From assembly GCF_026810445.1 (NCBI RefSeq), contig NZ_CP113949.1:1-64000 (forward strand): 64,000 nt of DNA, read 5' to 3'. Positions 10,607-22,296 of the stretch are shown piece after piece. The notes under the pieces are model-generated. The model was given only the letters and a program-made list of their open reading frames with translations. It had not been told where the DNA came from and made no database searches. This DNA is from Pseudomonas sp. BSw22131 (GTDB lineage Bacteria > Pseudomonadota > Gammaproteobacteria > Pseudomonadales > Pseudomonadaceae). Position 1 is the stretch's first letter. The number at the start of each line of letters is the position of its first letter. The translations under genes and the position numbers were made by a program.

Positions 10607-12151
10607 ATGCAGCAACTCAATCCTTCCGAAATAAGTGAAATCATCAAGGGTCGCATCGACAAGCTCGATGTGACTTCCCAAGCCCGTAACGAAGGTACTG
10701 TCGTCAGCGTGTCTGACGGTATCGTGCGGATTCACGGTCTCGCCGACGTAATGTACGGCGAAATGATCGAGTTTCCGGGCGGCGTCTTCGGTATGGCTCT
10801 CAACCTTGAGCAAGACTCAGTAGGTGCTGTGGTATTGGGCGCCTACCAGTCGTTGGCTGAAGGCATGAGCGCCAAGTGCACCGGCCGCATCCTGGAAGTT
10901 CCGGTTGGTAAGGAACTGCTGGGCCGCGTTGTCGACGCACTGGGTAATCCAGTCGATGGCAAAGGTCCGCTGAACAACACCGAGACCGATGCTGTAGAAA
11001 AAGTCGCTCCGGGCGTTATCTGGCGTAAGTCGGTAGACCAGCCTGTACAGACTGGCTACAAGGCTGTCGATGCCATGATCCCTGTCGGCCGTGGCCAGCG
11101 CGAGCTGATCATCGGTGACCGTCAGATCGGTAAAACCGCTCTGGCGATCGACGCGATCATCAACCAGAAGAACAGCGGCATTTTCTGCGTTTACGTAGCA
11201 ATTGGTCAGAAGCAATCGACCATCGCCAACGTGGTACGCAAGCTGGAAGAAAACGGTGCTCTGGCCAACACGATCGTCGTGGCTGCCAGTGCTTCCGAGT
11301 CTCCAGCGCTGCAGTTCCTGGCACCGTACTCCGGTTGCACCATGGGCGAGTACTTCCGCGATCGCGGTGAAGACGCGCTGATCGTTTATGACGATCTGTC
11401 CAAGCAAGCAGTGGCTTACCGCCAGATTTCTCTGCTGCTGCGCCGTCCACCAGGCCGTGAAGCTTACCCAGGCGACGTGTTCTATCTTCACTCCCGTCTG
11501 CTGGAGCGCGCATCCCGCGTTTCGGAAGAGTATGTAGAGAAGTTCACCAATGGCGCAGTGACTGGCAAGACCGGTTCCCTGACCGCATTGCCGATCATCG
11601 AAACCCAGGCTGGCGACGTTTCCGCGTTCGTTCCGACCAACGTGATTTCGATCACTGACGGTCAGATATTCCTGGAATCGGCCATGTTCAACTCCGGCAT
11701 CCGTCCGGCAGTGAACGCTGGTGTTTCGGTATCCCGTGTGGGTGGTGCCGCTCAGACCAAGATCATCAAAAAGCTTTCCGGTGGTATCCGTACCGCTCTG
11801 GCTCAGTACCGTGAACTGGCAGCATTTGCGCAGTTCGCTTCTGACCTGGACGAAGCGACCCGTAAGCAACTTGAGCATGGTCAGCGCGTTACCGAGCTGA
11901 TGAAGCAGAAGCAATATGCGCCAATGTCGATCGCTGACATGTCGCTGTCGCTGTATGCCGCTGAGCGTGGGTTCCTGACTGACGTCGAAATCGCCAAAAT
12001 TGGCAGCTTTGAACAAGCGCTGATTGCTTACTTCAACCGTGATCACGCCGATTTGATGGCGAAGATCAACGTGAAGGGTGACTTCAACGACGAAATTGAT
12101 TCTGGCCTCAAAGCCGGTATCGTGAAGTTCAAGGCCACCCAAACCTGGTAA
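10607..12151 (+). CDS. atpA: F1Fo ATP synthase subunit alpha (AtpA)
   Basis: Non-catalytic nucleotide-binding subunit of F1. Its 514 residues contain the P-loop GDRQIGKTA (about 170-178) and the ATP synthase alpha/beta signature toward the C-terminus ([14 protein letters not shown], about 366-379). It is complete and typical. A stable hairpin lies in the gap before atpG. Confidence 0.99.
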   Translation: MQQLNPSEISEIIKGRIDKLDVTSQARNEGTVVSVSDGIVRIHGLADVMYGEMIEFPGGVFGMALNLEQDSVGAVVLGAYQSLAEGMSAKCTGRILEVPVGKELLGRVVDALGNPVDGKGPLNNTETDAVEKVAPGVIWRKSVDQPVQTGYKAVDAMIPVGRGQRELIIGDRQIGKTALAIDAIINQKNSGIFCVYVAIGQKQSTIANVVRKLEENGALANTIVVAASASESPALQFLAPYSGCTMGEYFRDRGEDALIVYDDLSKQAVAYRQISLLLRRPPGREAYPGDVFYLHSRLLERASRVSEEYVEKFTNGAVTGKTGSLTALPIIETQAGDVSAFVPTNVISITDGQIFLESAMFNSGIRPAVNAGVSVSRVGGAAQTKIIKKLSGGIRTALAQYRELAAFAQFASDLDEATRKQLEHGQRVTELMKQKQYAPMSIADMSLSLYAAERGFLTDVEIAKIGSFEQALIAYFNRDHADLMAKINVKGDFNDEIDSGLKAGIVKFKATQTW

Positions 12152-12156
12152 GCCGC

Positions 12157-12180
12157 AGCGGGGGTCGCGAGGCCCCCGCT
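12157..12180 (+). other. Intercistronic hairpin atpA-atpG
   Basis: A perfect 8-bp GC stem (AGCGGGGG / CCCCCGCT) with an 8-base loop and no T tract sits inside the operon. It may stabilise mRNA or tune relative expression rather than terminate transcription. Confidence 0.6.
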
Positions 12181-12201
12181 TGCTAACCTGATAGGTGTTA
12201 C

Positions 12202-13062
12202 ATGGCAGGCGCAAAAGAGATTCGCAGTAAGATTGCGAGCATCAAAAGCACGCAAAAGATCACCAGCGCCATGGAAAAAGTGGCGGTCAGCAAAATGCGC
12301 AAGGCTCAAATGCGCATGGCTGCTAGCCGTCCTTACGCGGAACGTATCCGCCAGGTGATTGGTCATCTCGCCAACGCTAACCCTGAATACCGCCACCCAT
12401 TCATGATCGAGCGCACAGTAAAGCGTGTCGGTTATGTAGTGGTGAGCAGTGACCGGGGTCTGTGTGGTGGCTTGAATACAAACCTGTTCAAGGCTTTGGT
12501 CAAGGACATGGCGAAGAACCGTGAAAACGGCGTAGAGATCGATCTGTGCGTGGTCGGCAGCAAAGGTGCGGCGTTTTTCCGCAACTTCGGCGGTAACGTC
12601 GTCGCTGCGATCAGTCACTTGGGCGAAGAGCCGTCGATCAATGATTTGATCGGCAGCGTCAAGGTGATGCTGGATGCCTACCTGGATGGCCGTATTGATC
12701 GCCTGTCCGTGGTATCCAACAAGTTCATCAACACCATGACCCAGCAACCAACGGTTGAGCAGTTGATTCCGTTGGTTGCAACCCAGGATCAAGAACTCAA
12801 GCACCACTGGGATTACCTGTACGAACCCGACGCCAAAGAGCTGCTGGACGGCTTGATGGTACGTTACGTGGAGTCGCAGGTGTATCAGGCGGTGGTCGAG
12901 AACAACGCAGCTGAACAGGCCGCGCGGATGATCGCAATGAAGAACGCCACAGACAACGCCGGTGATTTGATCAGCGATTTGCAGCTGATCTACAACAAGG
13001 CGCGTCAGGCAGCGATCACTCAAGAGATCTCGGAAATCGTCGGCGGCGCTGCCGCGGTTTAA
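12202..13062 (+). CDS. atpG: F1Fo ATP synthase subunit gamma (AtpG)
   Basis: The central rotor shaft. Its 286 residues include the conserved N-terminal helix ([20 protein letters not shown]) and the C-terminal helix with the family signature ([14 protein letters not shown]). The Rossmann-like middle domain contains [10 protein letters not shown]. It is intact and followed 27 bases later by atpD. Confidence 0.98.
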   Translation: MAGAKEIRSKIASIKSTQKITSAMEKVAVSKMRKAQMRMAASRPYAERIRQVIGHLANANPEYRHPFMIERTVKRVGYVVVSSDRGLCGGLNTNLFKALVKDMAKNRENGVEIDLCVVGSKGAAFFRNFGGNVVAAISHLGEEPSINDLIGSVKVMLDAYLDGRIDRLSVVSNKFINTMTQQPTVEQLIPLVATQDQELKHHWDYLYEPDAKELLDGLMVRYVESQVYQAVVENNAAEQAARMIAMKNATDNAGDLISDLQLIYNKARQAAITQEISEIVGGAAAV

Positions 13063-14466
<1,404 letters not shown>

Positions 14467-14471
14467 CCCCC

Positions 14472-14491
14472 AGCGCCCGGTAACGGGCGCT
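14472..14491 (+). other. Intercistronic hairpin atpD-atpC
   Basis: A perfect 8-bp stem AGCGCCCG / CGGGCGCT with a GTAA tetraloop (GNRA type) sits between the two genes and has no T tract. It is likely an mRNA-stability or partial-attenuation element. Confidence 0.6.
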
Positions 14492-14511
14492 AATCAGGTT
14501 GAGGCAGGCAA

Positions 14512-14937
14512 ATGGCTATGACAGTCCATTGCGATATCGTCAGCGCGGAAGGAGAGATTTTCTCCGGTCTGGTCGAGATGGTGATTGCGCACGGTAATCT
14601 GGGTGATATCGGTATCGCTCCAGGTCACGCACCGCTGATCACTGATCTGAAACCGGGTCCTATCCGTCTGATCAAGCAGGGTGGAGAAGCCGAGGTGTTT
14701 TACATCTCCGGTGGCTTCCTTGAGGTTCAACCGAACATGGTCAAAGTGCTTGCCGATACCGTGCAACGCGCTGCTGACCTGGATGAAGCCTCTGCTCAGG
14801 AAGCCGTCAAGGCTGCCGAGAAGGCCCTGAACGAGAAAGGCGCAGATTTCGACTACGGATCTGCAGCTGCACGTCTGGCCGAGGCCGCAGCCCAGCTGCG
14901 TACCGTTCAGCAAATTCGCAAGAAATTCGGCGGCTAA
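14512..14937 (+). CDS. atpC: F1Fo ATP synthase subunit epsilon (AtpC)
   Basis: Regulatory rotor subunit. Its 141 residues comprise the N-terminal beta-sandwich (about 1-88, containing [14 protein letters not shown]) and a C-terminal helical hairpin rich in Ala and Glu. The ATG at 14512 (MAMTVHCD) follows a TGAGGC ribosome site; an ATG six bases later is an alternative. It is the last gene of the operon. Confidence 0.98.
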   Translation: MAMTVHCDIVSAEGEIFSGLVEMVIAHGNLGDIGIAPGHAPLITDLKPGPIRLIKQGGEAEVFYISGGFLEVQPNMVKVLADTVQRAADLDEASAQEAVKAAEKALNEKGADFDYGSAAARLAEAAAQLRTVQQIRKKFGG

Positions 14938-14965
14938 TGTCGCTGATTGCAATGCGCGATTGAGT

Positions 14966-14998
14966 AAAAGGGTAGCCTCGGCTACCCTTTTCTTTTTT
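14966..14998 (+). terminator. Strong terminator of the atp operon
   Basis: A 12-bp perfect stem (AAAAGGGTAGCC / GGCTACCCTTTT) with a TC loop is followed by CTTTTTT. With its A-rich 5' arm it could work in both directions. Confidence 0.95.
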
Positions 14999-15060
14999 CA
15001 GAATCAGCCCGGCCCGGTCCAGCACCGATGCCTGCGGCTCGCTCGGTTGGAACCTCCCTA

Positions 15061-16428
15061 ATGTCTCTGGATATCGTAATTCTCGCCGCAGGCCAAGGCA
15101 CTCGTATGCGTTCAGCATTGCCCAAGGTGCTTCACCCTGTAGCCGGTGACTCAATGCTTGGTCATGTTATCCACAGCGCGCGTCAGCTCAATCCACAGGG
15201 AATTCACGTTGTCATTGGCCATGGGGCAGACGCCGTGCGTGAGCAACTTGCTGCTGACGGTCTGAATTTTGTGCTGCAGGACAAACAGCTCGGGACCGGA
15301 CACGCCGTAGCTCAGGCCTTGCCCGCGCTTACCGGCGATACCGTGCTGATTCTCTACGGAGATGTACCACTGATTGAGGTCCAGACGCTGGAGCGATTGC
15401 TCAAGCGGGTCGAACCTGAACAGCTGGGACTGTTGACCGTTACGCTGGACGATCCAACCGGCTATGGCCGTATCGTTCGCGATGAGCATGGCTGCGTCAG
15501 CGCCATCGTCGAACATAAAGATGCGACTGAGGCTCAGCGTGCGATCAAGGAAGGGAATACCGGGATTCTCGCCGTCCCTGGCAAGCGTTTAGGTGAATGG
15601 TTGGGCCGCCTCTCGAACAACAACGTGCAGGGCGAGTATTACCTGACTGATGTGATCGCCATGGCCGTTGGCGATGGTCTGGTGGTTGCGACGGAGCAGC
15701 CACACGACGCGATGGAAGTGCAGGGCGCCAATGATCGTAAGCAATTGGCGGAACTGGAGCGTCATTACCAATTGCGGGAAGCGCGCCGCCTGATGGCGCT
15801 GGGCGTTACGCTGCGTGATCCTGCGCGATTTGACGTACGTGGGGAAGTCAGCGTAGGGCGCGATGTCGTGATCGACATCAATGTCATTCTCGAAGGCCGC
15901 GTGGTGATCGAAGACGACGTAGTGATCGGTCCCAACTGCGTCATCAAGGACAGCACCTTGCGTAAAGGCGCTGTGATCAAATCCAACAGCCATCTCGAAG
16001 GGGCGATCGTCGGTGAACGCGCCGATGCCGGTCCGTTTGCACGATTGCGACCGGGGAGCGTGCTGGAGGCCGGCGCGCATGTGGGTAACTTCGTGGAGCT
16101 CAAGAACACTCACATGGGCGAAGGAGCCAAGGCGGGCCACCTGACCTACCTGGGGGATGCCGTGATTGGCGCCCGGACCAACATTGGCGCGGGTACCATC
16201 ACGTGCAACTACGATGGGGCCAACAAACACAAAACCGTCATGGGCGAAGACGTATTCATCGGCTCCAATAATTCGTTGGTCGCGCCTGTGGATATCTCTT
16301 CTGGGGCTACCACTGCGGCGGGTTCGACGATCACCCAAAACGTCAGCGATGATCAACTGGCAGTCGCGCGCGCGAGGCAGCGCAATATCGACGGTTGGCA
16401 GCGTCCGGTGAAGCTCAAGAAAGACTGA
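15061..16428 (+). CDS. glmU: Bifunctional UDP-GlcNAc pyrophosphorylase / glucosamine-1-phosphate acetyltransferase GlmU
   Basis: Makes UDP-N-acetylglucosamine for peptidoglycan and LPS. The 455 residues comprise an N-terminal nucleotidyltransferase domain ([15 protein letters not shown], about 7-21) and a C-terminal left-handed beta-helix of hexapeptide repeats (about 250-430) with the acetyltransferase site. The ATG at 15061 gives the family N-terminus [11 protein letters not shown]; an upstream in-frame start at 15028 adds unconserved residues. A perfect DnaA box is internal (15167-15175). Its pathway partner glmS lies two genes downstream. Confidence 0.98.
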   Translation: MSLDIVILAAGQGTRMRSALPKVLHPVAGDSMLGHVIHSARQLNPQGIHVVIGHGADAVREQLAADGLNFVLQDKQLGTGHAVAQALPALTGDTVLILYGDVPLIEVQTLERLLKRVEPEQLGLLTVTLDDPTGYGRIVRDEHGCVSAIVEHKDATEAQRAIKEGNTGILAVPGKRLGEWLGRLSNNNVQGEYYLTDVIAMAVGDGLVVATEQPHDAMEVQGANDRKQLAELERHYQLREARRLMALGVTLRDPARFDVRGEVSVGRDVVIDINVILEGRVVIEDDVVIGPNCVIKDSTLRKGAVIKSNSHLEGAIVGERADAGPFARLRPGSVLEAGAHVGNFVELKNTHMGEGAKAGHLTYLGDAVIGARTNIGAGTITCNYDGANKHKTVMGEDVFIGSNNSLVAPVDISSGATTAAGSTITQNVSDDQLAVARARQRNIDGWQRPVKLKKD

Positions 16429-16429
16429 G

Positions 16430-16438
16430 TTATCCACA
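16430..16438 (+). promoter_or_regulatory. Perfect DnaA box after glmU
   Basis: TTATCCACA begins two bases after the glmU stop codon, in the 183-bp spacer before the DeoR-type gene. Confidence 0.55.
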
Positions 16439-16545
16439 GTCTCCAATCCCTAGGAGCCAGTGTGTTGGAGAGCGTTCAGCCATTAGCTGTCAAGGCTCAC
16501 CAACACGCTGATTCCTGTGCGGTAGTCAGAATTGCAGTTGCAAGC

Positions 16546-16600
16546 TTGACGAATATCTTTCGATAGGTTTCTATTGCCTCTGTTATCTTTCGAATCGAAA
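16546..16600 (+). promoter_or_regulatory. Promoter and likely operator of the DeoR regulator-glmS unit
   Basis: A -35 TTGACG (16546-16551) is followed after 18 bases by TCTATT (16570-16575). Two direct copies of ATCTTTCGA (16555-16563 and 16585-16593) are spaced 30 bp apart; the second is half of an inverted repeat TTTCGA-A-TCGAAA (16588-16600). One copy lies between -35 and -10 and the other just downstream of -10. TTTCG-type repeats suit DeoR-family binding, so autoregulation of this gene, and probably glmS, is inferred. Confidence 0.55.
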
Positions 16601-16611
16601 CTTAGGTCGTC

Positions 16612-17379
16612 ATGTCGAAACGCAATACGCCCCAACGCCGCCATAACATCCTTGCTTTGTTGAGTGAGCAGGGAGAGGTGAGCGTGGATCAATTGGCTCA
16701 GCGTTTCGAGACCTCGGAAGTCACTATTCGCAAGGATCTGGCAGCGCTTGAAACCAACGGGCTACTCCTGCGCAGGTACGGCGGCGCAGTTAGCATGCCG
16801 CAGGAGCTGATCGGGGATGTCAGTCAGCCCATATCGCTTTTCAAGCAAGCCATCGCCCGGGCCGCAGTAGGACTCATCCGTGAACATGCGCGCATCATTA
16901 TCGACAGCGGTAGTACCACGGCGGCGATGATTCCGCAGCTTGGCCTGCAACCTGGTCTGGTGGTGATGACCAATTCGCTGCACGTCGCCAATGCGTTGGG
17001 CGAACTCGAACACGAACCCGTATTGCTTATGACCGGTGGCACGTGGGACCCGCATTCGGAATCCTTCCAGGGTCAGGTCGCCGAGCAGGTGTTGCGCTCC
17101 TACGATTTCGATCAGTTATTCATCGGCGCCGACGGCATTGATCTGACGCGTGGGACCACCACTTTCAACGAACTATTGGGTTTGAGCCGCGTCATGGCGG
17201 ACGTTGCCCGTGAAGTGATTGTGATGGTCGAAGCCGAGAAGGTCGGTCGCAAGATTCCCAATCTGGAACTGCCCTGGAGCAGTGTCCATACCCTCATTAC
17301 AGATGATCGCCTGCCTCAAGCGGCACGCGAACAAATTCAGGCCCGCGGCATCACGCTGATATGCGCCGCTGTTTCCTAG
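16612..17379 (+). CDS. DeoR-family transcriptional regulator upstream of glmS
   Basis: The 255-residue protein has an N-terminal DeoR winged helix-turn-helix (about 6-60, QRRHNILALLSEQGEVSV then SEVTIRKDLAALE) and a C-terminal DeoR sensor domain related to ribose-5-phosphate isomerase-like folds (about 75-235, with DSGSTTAAM and GADGIDLTRGTTT). It is nine bases before glmS, so cotranscription is likely. By position it probably senses an amino-sugar phosphate and controls glmS or GlcNAc metabolism; that is an inference from synteny in Pseudomonas. No frame damage is seen. Confidence 0.9.
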   Translation: MSKRNTPQRRHNILALLSEQGEVSVDQLAQRFETSEVTIRKDLAALETNGLLLRRYGGAVSMPQELIGDVSQPISLFKQAIARAAVGLIREHARIIIDSGSTTAAMIPQLGLQPGLVVMTNSLHVANALGELEHEPVLLMTGGTWDPHSESFQGQVAEQVLRSYDFDQLFIGADGIDLTRGTTTFNELLGLSRVMADVAREVIVMVEAEKVGRKIPNLELPWSSVHTLITDDRLPQAAREQIQARGITLICAAVS

Positions 17380-17388
17380 GAGAAGACC

Positions 17389-19224
17389 ATGTGTGGAATT
17401 GTCGGCGCTGTCGCGGAACGCAACGTAACTGCCATCCTGCTGGAGGGCCTCAAGCGCCTCGAATACCGCGGCTATGACAGCGCCGGCGTGGCCCTTTTTA
17501 CCAGCGCGGGATCGCTTGAGCGCCGCCGTCGAGTGGGCAAGGTCAATGAGCTGGAACAGGCGCTGGCCGGCGAACCGCTGGTGGGGCGCCTCGGTATTGC
17601 GCACACTCGCTGGGCCACACATGGCGCGCCAACTGAAACCAATGCTCACCCGCACTTTTCCCATGGCGAGCTGGCCGTGGTGCATAACGGCATCATCGAG
17701 AACCACGAAGCCCTGCGCGAACGCTTGAAAGGCCTCGGTTACGTTTTCTCTTCTGGTACCGACACCGAAGTCATCGTTCATCTGCTGCATCACAAATTGC
17801 AGGACACTCCAGACCTCACCGTCGCACTTAAGGCGGCCGTCAAAGAGCTGCACGGCGCCTACGGTTTGTCAGTCATCAGCGCCAGGCAACCAGACCGGCT
17901 GTTGGCAGCGCGCAGCGGCAGTCCTTTGGTGATCGGGCTGGGCCTTGGTGAAAACTTTTTGGCATCGGATCAGCTGGCGTTGCGTCAGGTGACCGATCGT
18001 TTTGTGTACCTGGAAGAAGGCGACATCGCCGAGATCCGTCGCGACAGCGTGCAGATATGGAATGCTGATGGCGTCTGCGTCGACCGCGAAACCGTGCAGC
18101 ACCGTGAAGGTGCTGAGGCAGCTGACAAAGGCGAATTCCGCCACTTCATGCTCAAAGAAATCCACGAGCAACCAAAAGTGGTGCAGCGCACGCTTGAAAA
18201 CCGACTTGGCCAGCAACAGGTGCTGGTCCAGGCATTCGGTCCGCAGGCCGCCGAGTTGTTCGCCAAAGTGCGAAACGTGCAGATAGTCGCCTGTGGCACC
18301 AGTTATCACGCCGGCATGGTCGCCCGTTATTGGCTGGAAGGGCTGGCGGGGATTCCGTGTCAGGTCGAAGTCGCCAGTGAGTTTCGCTATCGCAAGGTGG
18401 TGGTGCAGCCCGACACCCTGTTCGTCTCTATTTCACAATCGGGTGAAACCGCTGACACGCTCGCCGCGCTGCGCAACTCCAAAGAGCTGGGCTTTCTGGC
18501 CAGCCTGGCGATTTGCAACGTCAGCATCAGCTCGCTCGTGCGCGAATCCGATCTGACGCTGCTCACCCAGGCCGGACCGGAAATTGGCGTTGCCTCCACC
18601 AAAGCATTCACTACACAACTGGTGGGTTTGCTGCTGCTGACGCTCTCTCTGGGACAGGTCAAAGGCACGCTGGGCGATGGCGTTGAAGCGCAATTAGTCG
18701 AAGAGCTGCGTCGTCTGCCAACTCGCCTGGGCGAAGCGTTGGCGATGGACAGCACCATCGAGAAAGTCGCGGAGCTGTTTGCCGAGAAGAACCACACCTT
18801 GTTCCTCGGACGTGGCGCGCAGTTCCCGGTCGCAATGGAAGGCGCATTGAAGCTGAAGGAAATCTCCTATATCCACGCCGAAGCCTATCCTGCGGGTGAG
18901 TTGAAGCACGGGCCGTTAGCCTTGGTTGATAGCGACATGCCTGTGGTCACCGTTGCACCAAACAACGAACTGCTGGAAAAGCTCAAATCCAACCTGCAAG
19001 AAGTCCGCGCGCGGGGCGGTGAGTTGATCGTCTTCGCCGACGAACAAGCAGGTATGCACAATGGCGAAGGCACACACGTCATCTCCATGCCGCACATCAT
19101 CGACACCTTGGCGCCTATCCTCTACACCATCCCGCTGCAGCTGCTTTCGTATTACGTCGCGGTGTTGAAAGGTACTGATGTTGATCAGCCACGTAACTTG
19201 GCGAAGTCTGTCACCGTGGAGTGA
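17389..19224 (+). CDS. glmS: Glutamine-fructose-6-phosphate aminotransferase (isomerizing) GlmS
   Basis: Makes glucosamine-6-phosphate from fructose-6-phosphate and glutamine. The 611 residues begin with MCGIVGA, whose Cys2 is the glutaminase nucleophile after Met removal. The N-terminal class II glutaminase domain (about 2-220) is followed by two SIS domains (about 285-425 and 457-600), ending AKSVTVE. A GGAG ribosome site precedes the ATG. The 3' end of glmS is the classic TnsD recognition sequence for Tn7-type elements, and a Tn7-like terminus begins exactly 25 bp after the stop codon. The insertion separates glmS from its native downstream DNA, which now lies at 50820 onward. Confidence 0.98.
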   Translation: MCGIVGAVAERNVTAILLEGLKRLEYRGYDSAGVALFTSAGSLERRRRVGKVNELEQALAGEPLVGRLGIAHTRWATHGAPTETNAHPHFSHGELAVVHNGIIENHEALRERLKGLGYVFSSGTDTEVIVHLLHHKLQDTPDLTVALKAAVKELHGAYGLSVISARQPDRLLAARSGSPLVIGLGLGENFLASDQLALRQVTDRFVYLEEGDIAEIRRDSVQIWNADGVCVDRETVQHREGAEAADKGEFRHFMLKEIHEQPKVVQRTLENRLGQQQVLVQAFGPQAAELFAKVRNVQIVACGTSYHAGMVARYWLEGLAGIPCQVEVASEFRYRKVVVQPDTLFVSISQSGETADTLAALRNSKELGFLASLAICNVSISSLVRESDLTLLTQAGPEIGVASTKAFTTQLVGLLLLTLSLGQVKGTLGDGVEAQLVEELRRLPTRLGEALAMDSTIEKVAELFAEKNHTLFLGRGAQFPVAMEGALKLKEISYIHAEAYPAGELKHGPLALVDSDMPVVTVAPNNELLEKLKSNLQEVRARGGELIVFADEQAGMHNGEGTHVISMPHIIDTLAPILYTIPLQLLSYYVAVLKGTDVDQPRNLAKSVTVE

Positions 19225-19225
19225 G

Positions 19226-19234
19226 TTATCCACA
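19226..19234 (+). promoter_or_regulatory. Perfect DnaA box after glmS
   Basis: TTATCCACA begins just after the glmS stop and lies wholly within the 25 bp separating glmS from the transposon end. Confidence 0.5.
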
Positions 19235-19241
19235 GGGGGCA

Positions 19242-19249
19242 GCGACCGG
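19242..19249. repeat. Target-site duplication, glmS side (GCGACCGG)
   Basis: These eight bases abut the TGT terminus at 19250, and an identical copy abuts the ACA terminus at the other end (50820-50827). The canonical Tn7 duplication is 5 bp; here the last five and first five flanking bases do not match each other, but the full eight do. Confidence 0.8.
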
Positions 19250-19256
19250 TGTCGGC

Positions 19257-19296
19257 TTGGAATAAAGTTTGTACATTTGAAATAGAGTTTGTACGT
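19257..19296 (+). repeat. Right-end TnsB-type binding repeats
   Basis: Two 20-bp direct repeats abut without spacing: TTGGAATAAAGTTTGTACAT (19257-19276) and TTGAAATAGAGTTTGTACGT (19277-19296). They share the core TTG-AATA-AGTTTGTAC. Closely packed sites at the tnsA-proximal end are the Tn7 right-end arrangement. Confidence 0.85.
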
Positions 19297-19359
19297 GGTC
19301 TGACGTCCAGGTGTGGACGTCAAACCCCTTCAGGACACGGCATCCTCTGAGGGCGAGTG

Positions 19360-20211
19360 ATGGCGCGTCGCAGATACGAGATCGACGAATCGAAAATCGA
19401 TAGGTTCCTCAAAGAGGGGAGAGGTCGCGGCGAAGGTCCTGACTATTCGCCTTGGTTGACGATTCAAGATGTTCCCAGCTCAGGTCGATCAACACGAGCT
19501 TTTGGCAGTACTACCGGTAGGATTCACCATCTATTATCTGATATTGAGACAGGGTTATTCCTTGTTCTAGATCGATCATCCCTTGTGATCGATATCAGAG
19601 AGCAGTTCCCACTTCCTCGCGTCGAGATCCAGCGAATCGCTGCAGCCATGGGGGTGAAACACCCTCGCGAGCCTAAAGCAGGGAACGACATCGTGATGAC
19701 TACGGATTTTCTCATCACCATGCATAGCGGATCCGAGACATGGCTTACTGCTAGGTCTGTGAAGCCGGCTTCAGAACAGGATCGGAAACGGGTACTTGAG
19801 AAGCAGGAAATTGAACGCCGCTATTGGCTTGAGCAAAATGTCAGCTTCCATATTGTCACTGAGAACGAGCTACCTAGGGAACTGAAGAAAAACCTGATGT
19901 TTCTAAATGAAGTGAGATCTTTCGATGGTCTGATTGTACCGTACGAAGGCTACTGGCAAGATCGTGCTGAGAAGTTTATCAGCCATTTCAAATCGGTCCG
20001 TGACTGCACCTTGAAAGAATTCTTCAATTCTCTGCAGGACAACTACGGTTTCCAAGTAGGCGAAGCATTGACCGTATTTAGATACTTGGCTGCAAAAAAA
20101 TTAATCTCGTTTAATCTATTAGAAGAATGGCATGTTCATCTAGCCATCGAAAGCTTTACACTTTCAGAAAGACTTTCCAGCGAGGAGGGCCATAAACATG
20201 TTTTTGGTTAA
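19360..20211 (+). CDS. tnsA: Tn7-like transposase endonuclease subunit TnsA
   Basis: TnsA cuts the 5' ends of Tn7-type elements, giving cut-and-paste movement with TnsB. The 283 residues include an N-terminal restriction-endonuclease-like domain with the catalytic triad Glu63 (DIETG), Asp116 (MTTDFL) and Lys135 (SVKPA), near the E63/D114/K132 of Tn7 TnsA, and a C-terminal winged-helix part (about 170-270). The ATG at 19360 follows GAGGG at good spacing; a GTG codon just before it is the alternative. It overlaps tnsB by 14 bases. The gene appears intact, but its partners are broken, so it has no active transpososome here. Confidence 0.9.
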   Translation: MARRRYEIDESKIDRFLKEGRGRGEGPDYSPWLTIQDVPSSGRSTRAFGSTTGRIHHLLSDIETGLFLVLDRSSLVIDIREQFPLPRVEIQRIAAAMGVKHPREPKAGNDIVMTTDFLITMHSGSETWLTARSVKPASEQDRKRVLEKQEIERRYWLEQNVSFHIVTENELPRELKKNLMFLNEVRSFDGLIVPYEGYWQDRAEKFISHFKSVRDCTLKEFFNSLQDNYGFQVGEALTVFRYLAAKKLISFNLLEEWHVHLAIESFTLSERLSSEEGHKHVFG

Positions 20212-21321
20212 TGACGTGTTGGAGTATTCAGGACCGAATCAAAACCAAATTCGGATATTATGGATTTCTTCTGCTGGTGAAAATACAGTTACGTTTGAGA
20301 TTAACAATCCTAAGGCGATGCCAGAACTGGTTAAGACCAACATTCTAATTGAGGAACTTAATGAAGGAACTGTTAAACTAGTCACTGATCCAGTACTCAA
20401 GATCACAGATCCTTCGCTAATAAGTGAAAAAGCAAGAAAAAAGCGAGATGAAAATTGGTCTCTCATATGTGATATTGTGAGAAACGTGCCTGCTGTCTTT
20501 TCAAAATCCAAACGCCATAGTCTTATACAAACCGCGGCACAAAAGCATTCGATGTCACACGTAGCATTTTACCGTCTGTTAAGAAGATATTGGGCTCGAG
20601 GTCAAACGGTAAACGCACTTCTGCCTGATTACAAAAACTCCGGTGGTAAAGGAAAGATTCGCGAGGCAAATCCATCTGTTAAGCGCGGGCGCCCAGTTCA
20701 ACTCGGATCACTCGTTGGGGTGAATGTCGACGAGAGCATCAAAAAGCTTTTTCGGATTGCAATTAGCAGAATGTTTGTCGTGAAATTTTGGCGGAAAGTT
20801 GGCTGGACCGCGCCCGGCAAGCGGGCAAGTGGAAAGTGGCTGTGTCCTACGACCCGAGATTTTCCGATAATATCTACCTTCATCACCCTAAAGCGCCTGG
20901 AGGCTTTATAAAGTGTACGTTAAGTGAGCGAAGTAGGGCTTACCGGTCAGGCTCTTTCTGGGAATCAGGCATGTCATTTGAGGAAGCCAAAGTAGCGTCT
21001 GTAAATAATCGAATCAATCGAACAGATGCTACTTCCACGCGAAATAAGCGAATCAAGGATATTGTAAAGTCAGCTAGCGAGGCTGCTGATGCTGCCTCGA
21101 AAAGTAGCGATACCAGCGATAGAGAAATCGTCAAGTCTATAATCGGAAACCGCTCCGATGAGCGCCGACATAATCGTCTCTCAGAGTCGTTTAAGTTAGG
21201 ATCGTCGAAAATACCAGCGGCGGGGAGAGTTTTGAAATTCCCTGATCCTAAAAAGGATAATTACTCGTCACCCGATATCACAGAAATGCTTGCGGGTTTT
21301 GAGGGCGATGAAGATGAGTGA
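20198..21321 (+). pseudogene. tnsB: tnsB remnant with the catalytic core deleted
   Basis: The N-terminal part (frame from ATG 20198) keeps the TnsB DNA-binding region for about 190 residues, including the helix-turn-helix-like segment around SHVAFYRLLRRYW and the conserved KRGRPVQLG-type stretch. Near 20765-20790 it joins, in a different frame, the C-terminal region (WLDRARQAGKWKVAVSYDPR onward), which runs to 21321. TnsB proteins are about 700 residues; here only about 370 codons remain. The whole RNase-H-like DDE domain is missing, as is the reading frame across the join. This is a roughly 1-kb internal deletion that destroys strand-transfer activity. Confidence 0.88.
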
Positions 21322-22103
21322 GGAGCATCCTTACCGGATACCAGAGTACGAAGGTAACCCCTTCATTGCTCTACTACCACCTATCAAAAGCCGTAAAGAA
21401 ATTTTTAAATCTCTGCAATATAAGCCGGATTACGTTGAAGAAGAATGTGGATATCCGGCGCATTATAGAAAGCACTTCGTGCTTCGATTGGGCCTTTTTT
21501 TTTGAGCCAGTGAGTAGGCATGTCGAACTAGCTGAGCGCCTGGATTATATCCTCCGGCAGGGATATGTTGGCCGGAATCCCATGACACACGACTACATCC
21601 GGCATCTACAAAATGATTTCCACAGGACTCGCGAAAAAGACATTTTTGCTGAGAATCTACTCCCTGTTGAGAATACGGCTACGAGCTTTTCTGTGATCGG
21701 TTGTTCTGGGGTAGGCAAGTCGAAAGCGATAGAAAAAATCCTTCATCAGTATCCAAGACGCATCGCTCATACCGAACCTTTCAGTCTCGTTCAGTTACCC
21801 TGGCTGAAGCTGGATTGCCCACACCAAGGGTCGCCAAGACAGCTCTGCAAAAATTTCTTCGCTTCCGTTGATAAGCTACTGTGCACCGAGTATGAAAAGC
21901 TCTATGGAAACGTGAGGGCCGGGTTGGATGAGATGCTCGTACATATGGCTCAAGTGGCAAACCTGCATGCACTGGGGTTACTAGTAATCGATGAAATCCA
22001 ACACCTTCGAAAATCTAAGAGCTCACAAAATTTAGCTGGCTCTGATCAGTTACTAAATTTTCTAGTCACCTTAGTGAACATGTTGCCGCTTATGCAGACT
22101 TGA
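21314..22103 (+). pseudogene. tnsC: tnsC remnant: frameshift at a T9 run and 3' truncation
   Basis: TnsC is the AAA+ regulator that bridges target selection and the TnsAB transposase. The start ATG at 21314 (MSEEHPYRIPEYEGNPF) overlaps the tnsB end. The first 60-odd codons run into a 9-T homopolymer (21495-21503) and stop. Removing one T joins them perfectly to the downstream frame (FEPVSRHVELAERLDYIL). That frame carries Walker A GCSGVGKSK and Walker B LLVIDEIQHL. Similarity ends near 22077 and the frame stops at 22103, so roughly half of the ATPase domain and the C-terminus are gone. Confidence 0.85.
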
Positions 22104-22296
22104 CCCTGCTGCCGAGATTTCGCTGACCAAAGCTTCTACTTCGTAAAGCGGTAGCAGGTCTGACTTTGGGTTAACTCCTTATGGGGCAACGCCAGGTCGG
22201 CAGATGAGTCAATTCTGCATCAGCGATAACACCGCGCTTCAGATTCGGGAATTTCTTACCTGTCGATGCCCGGAATCGTAATTCAGCCTTCGCTAT
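22104..22296. other. Junction between tns relics and biosynthetic cargo
   Basis: No gene is seen in these 193 bases. A long imperfect inverted repeat (CAGAC...CTGCTGCCG near 22094-22116 against CGGTAGCAGGTCTG near 22149-22162) could form a hairpin. The region is probably what is left after deletion of the rest of tnsC and any tnsD-type gene. It also includes the end of the minus-strand operon, but no clear terminator is recognised. Confidence 0.4.
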
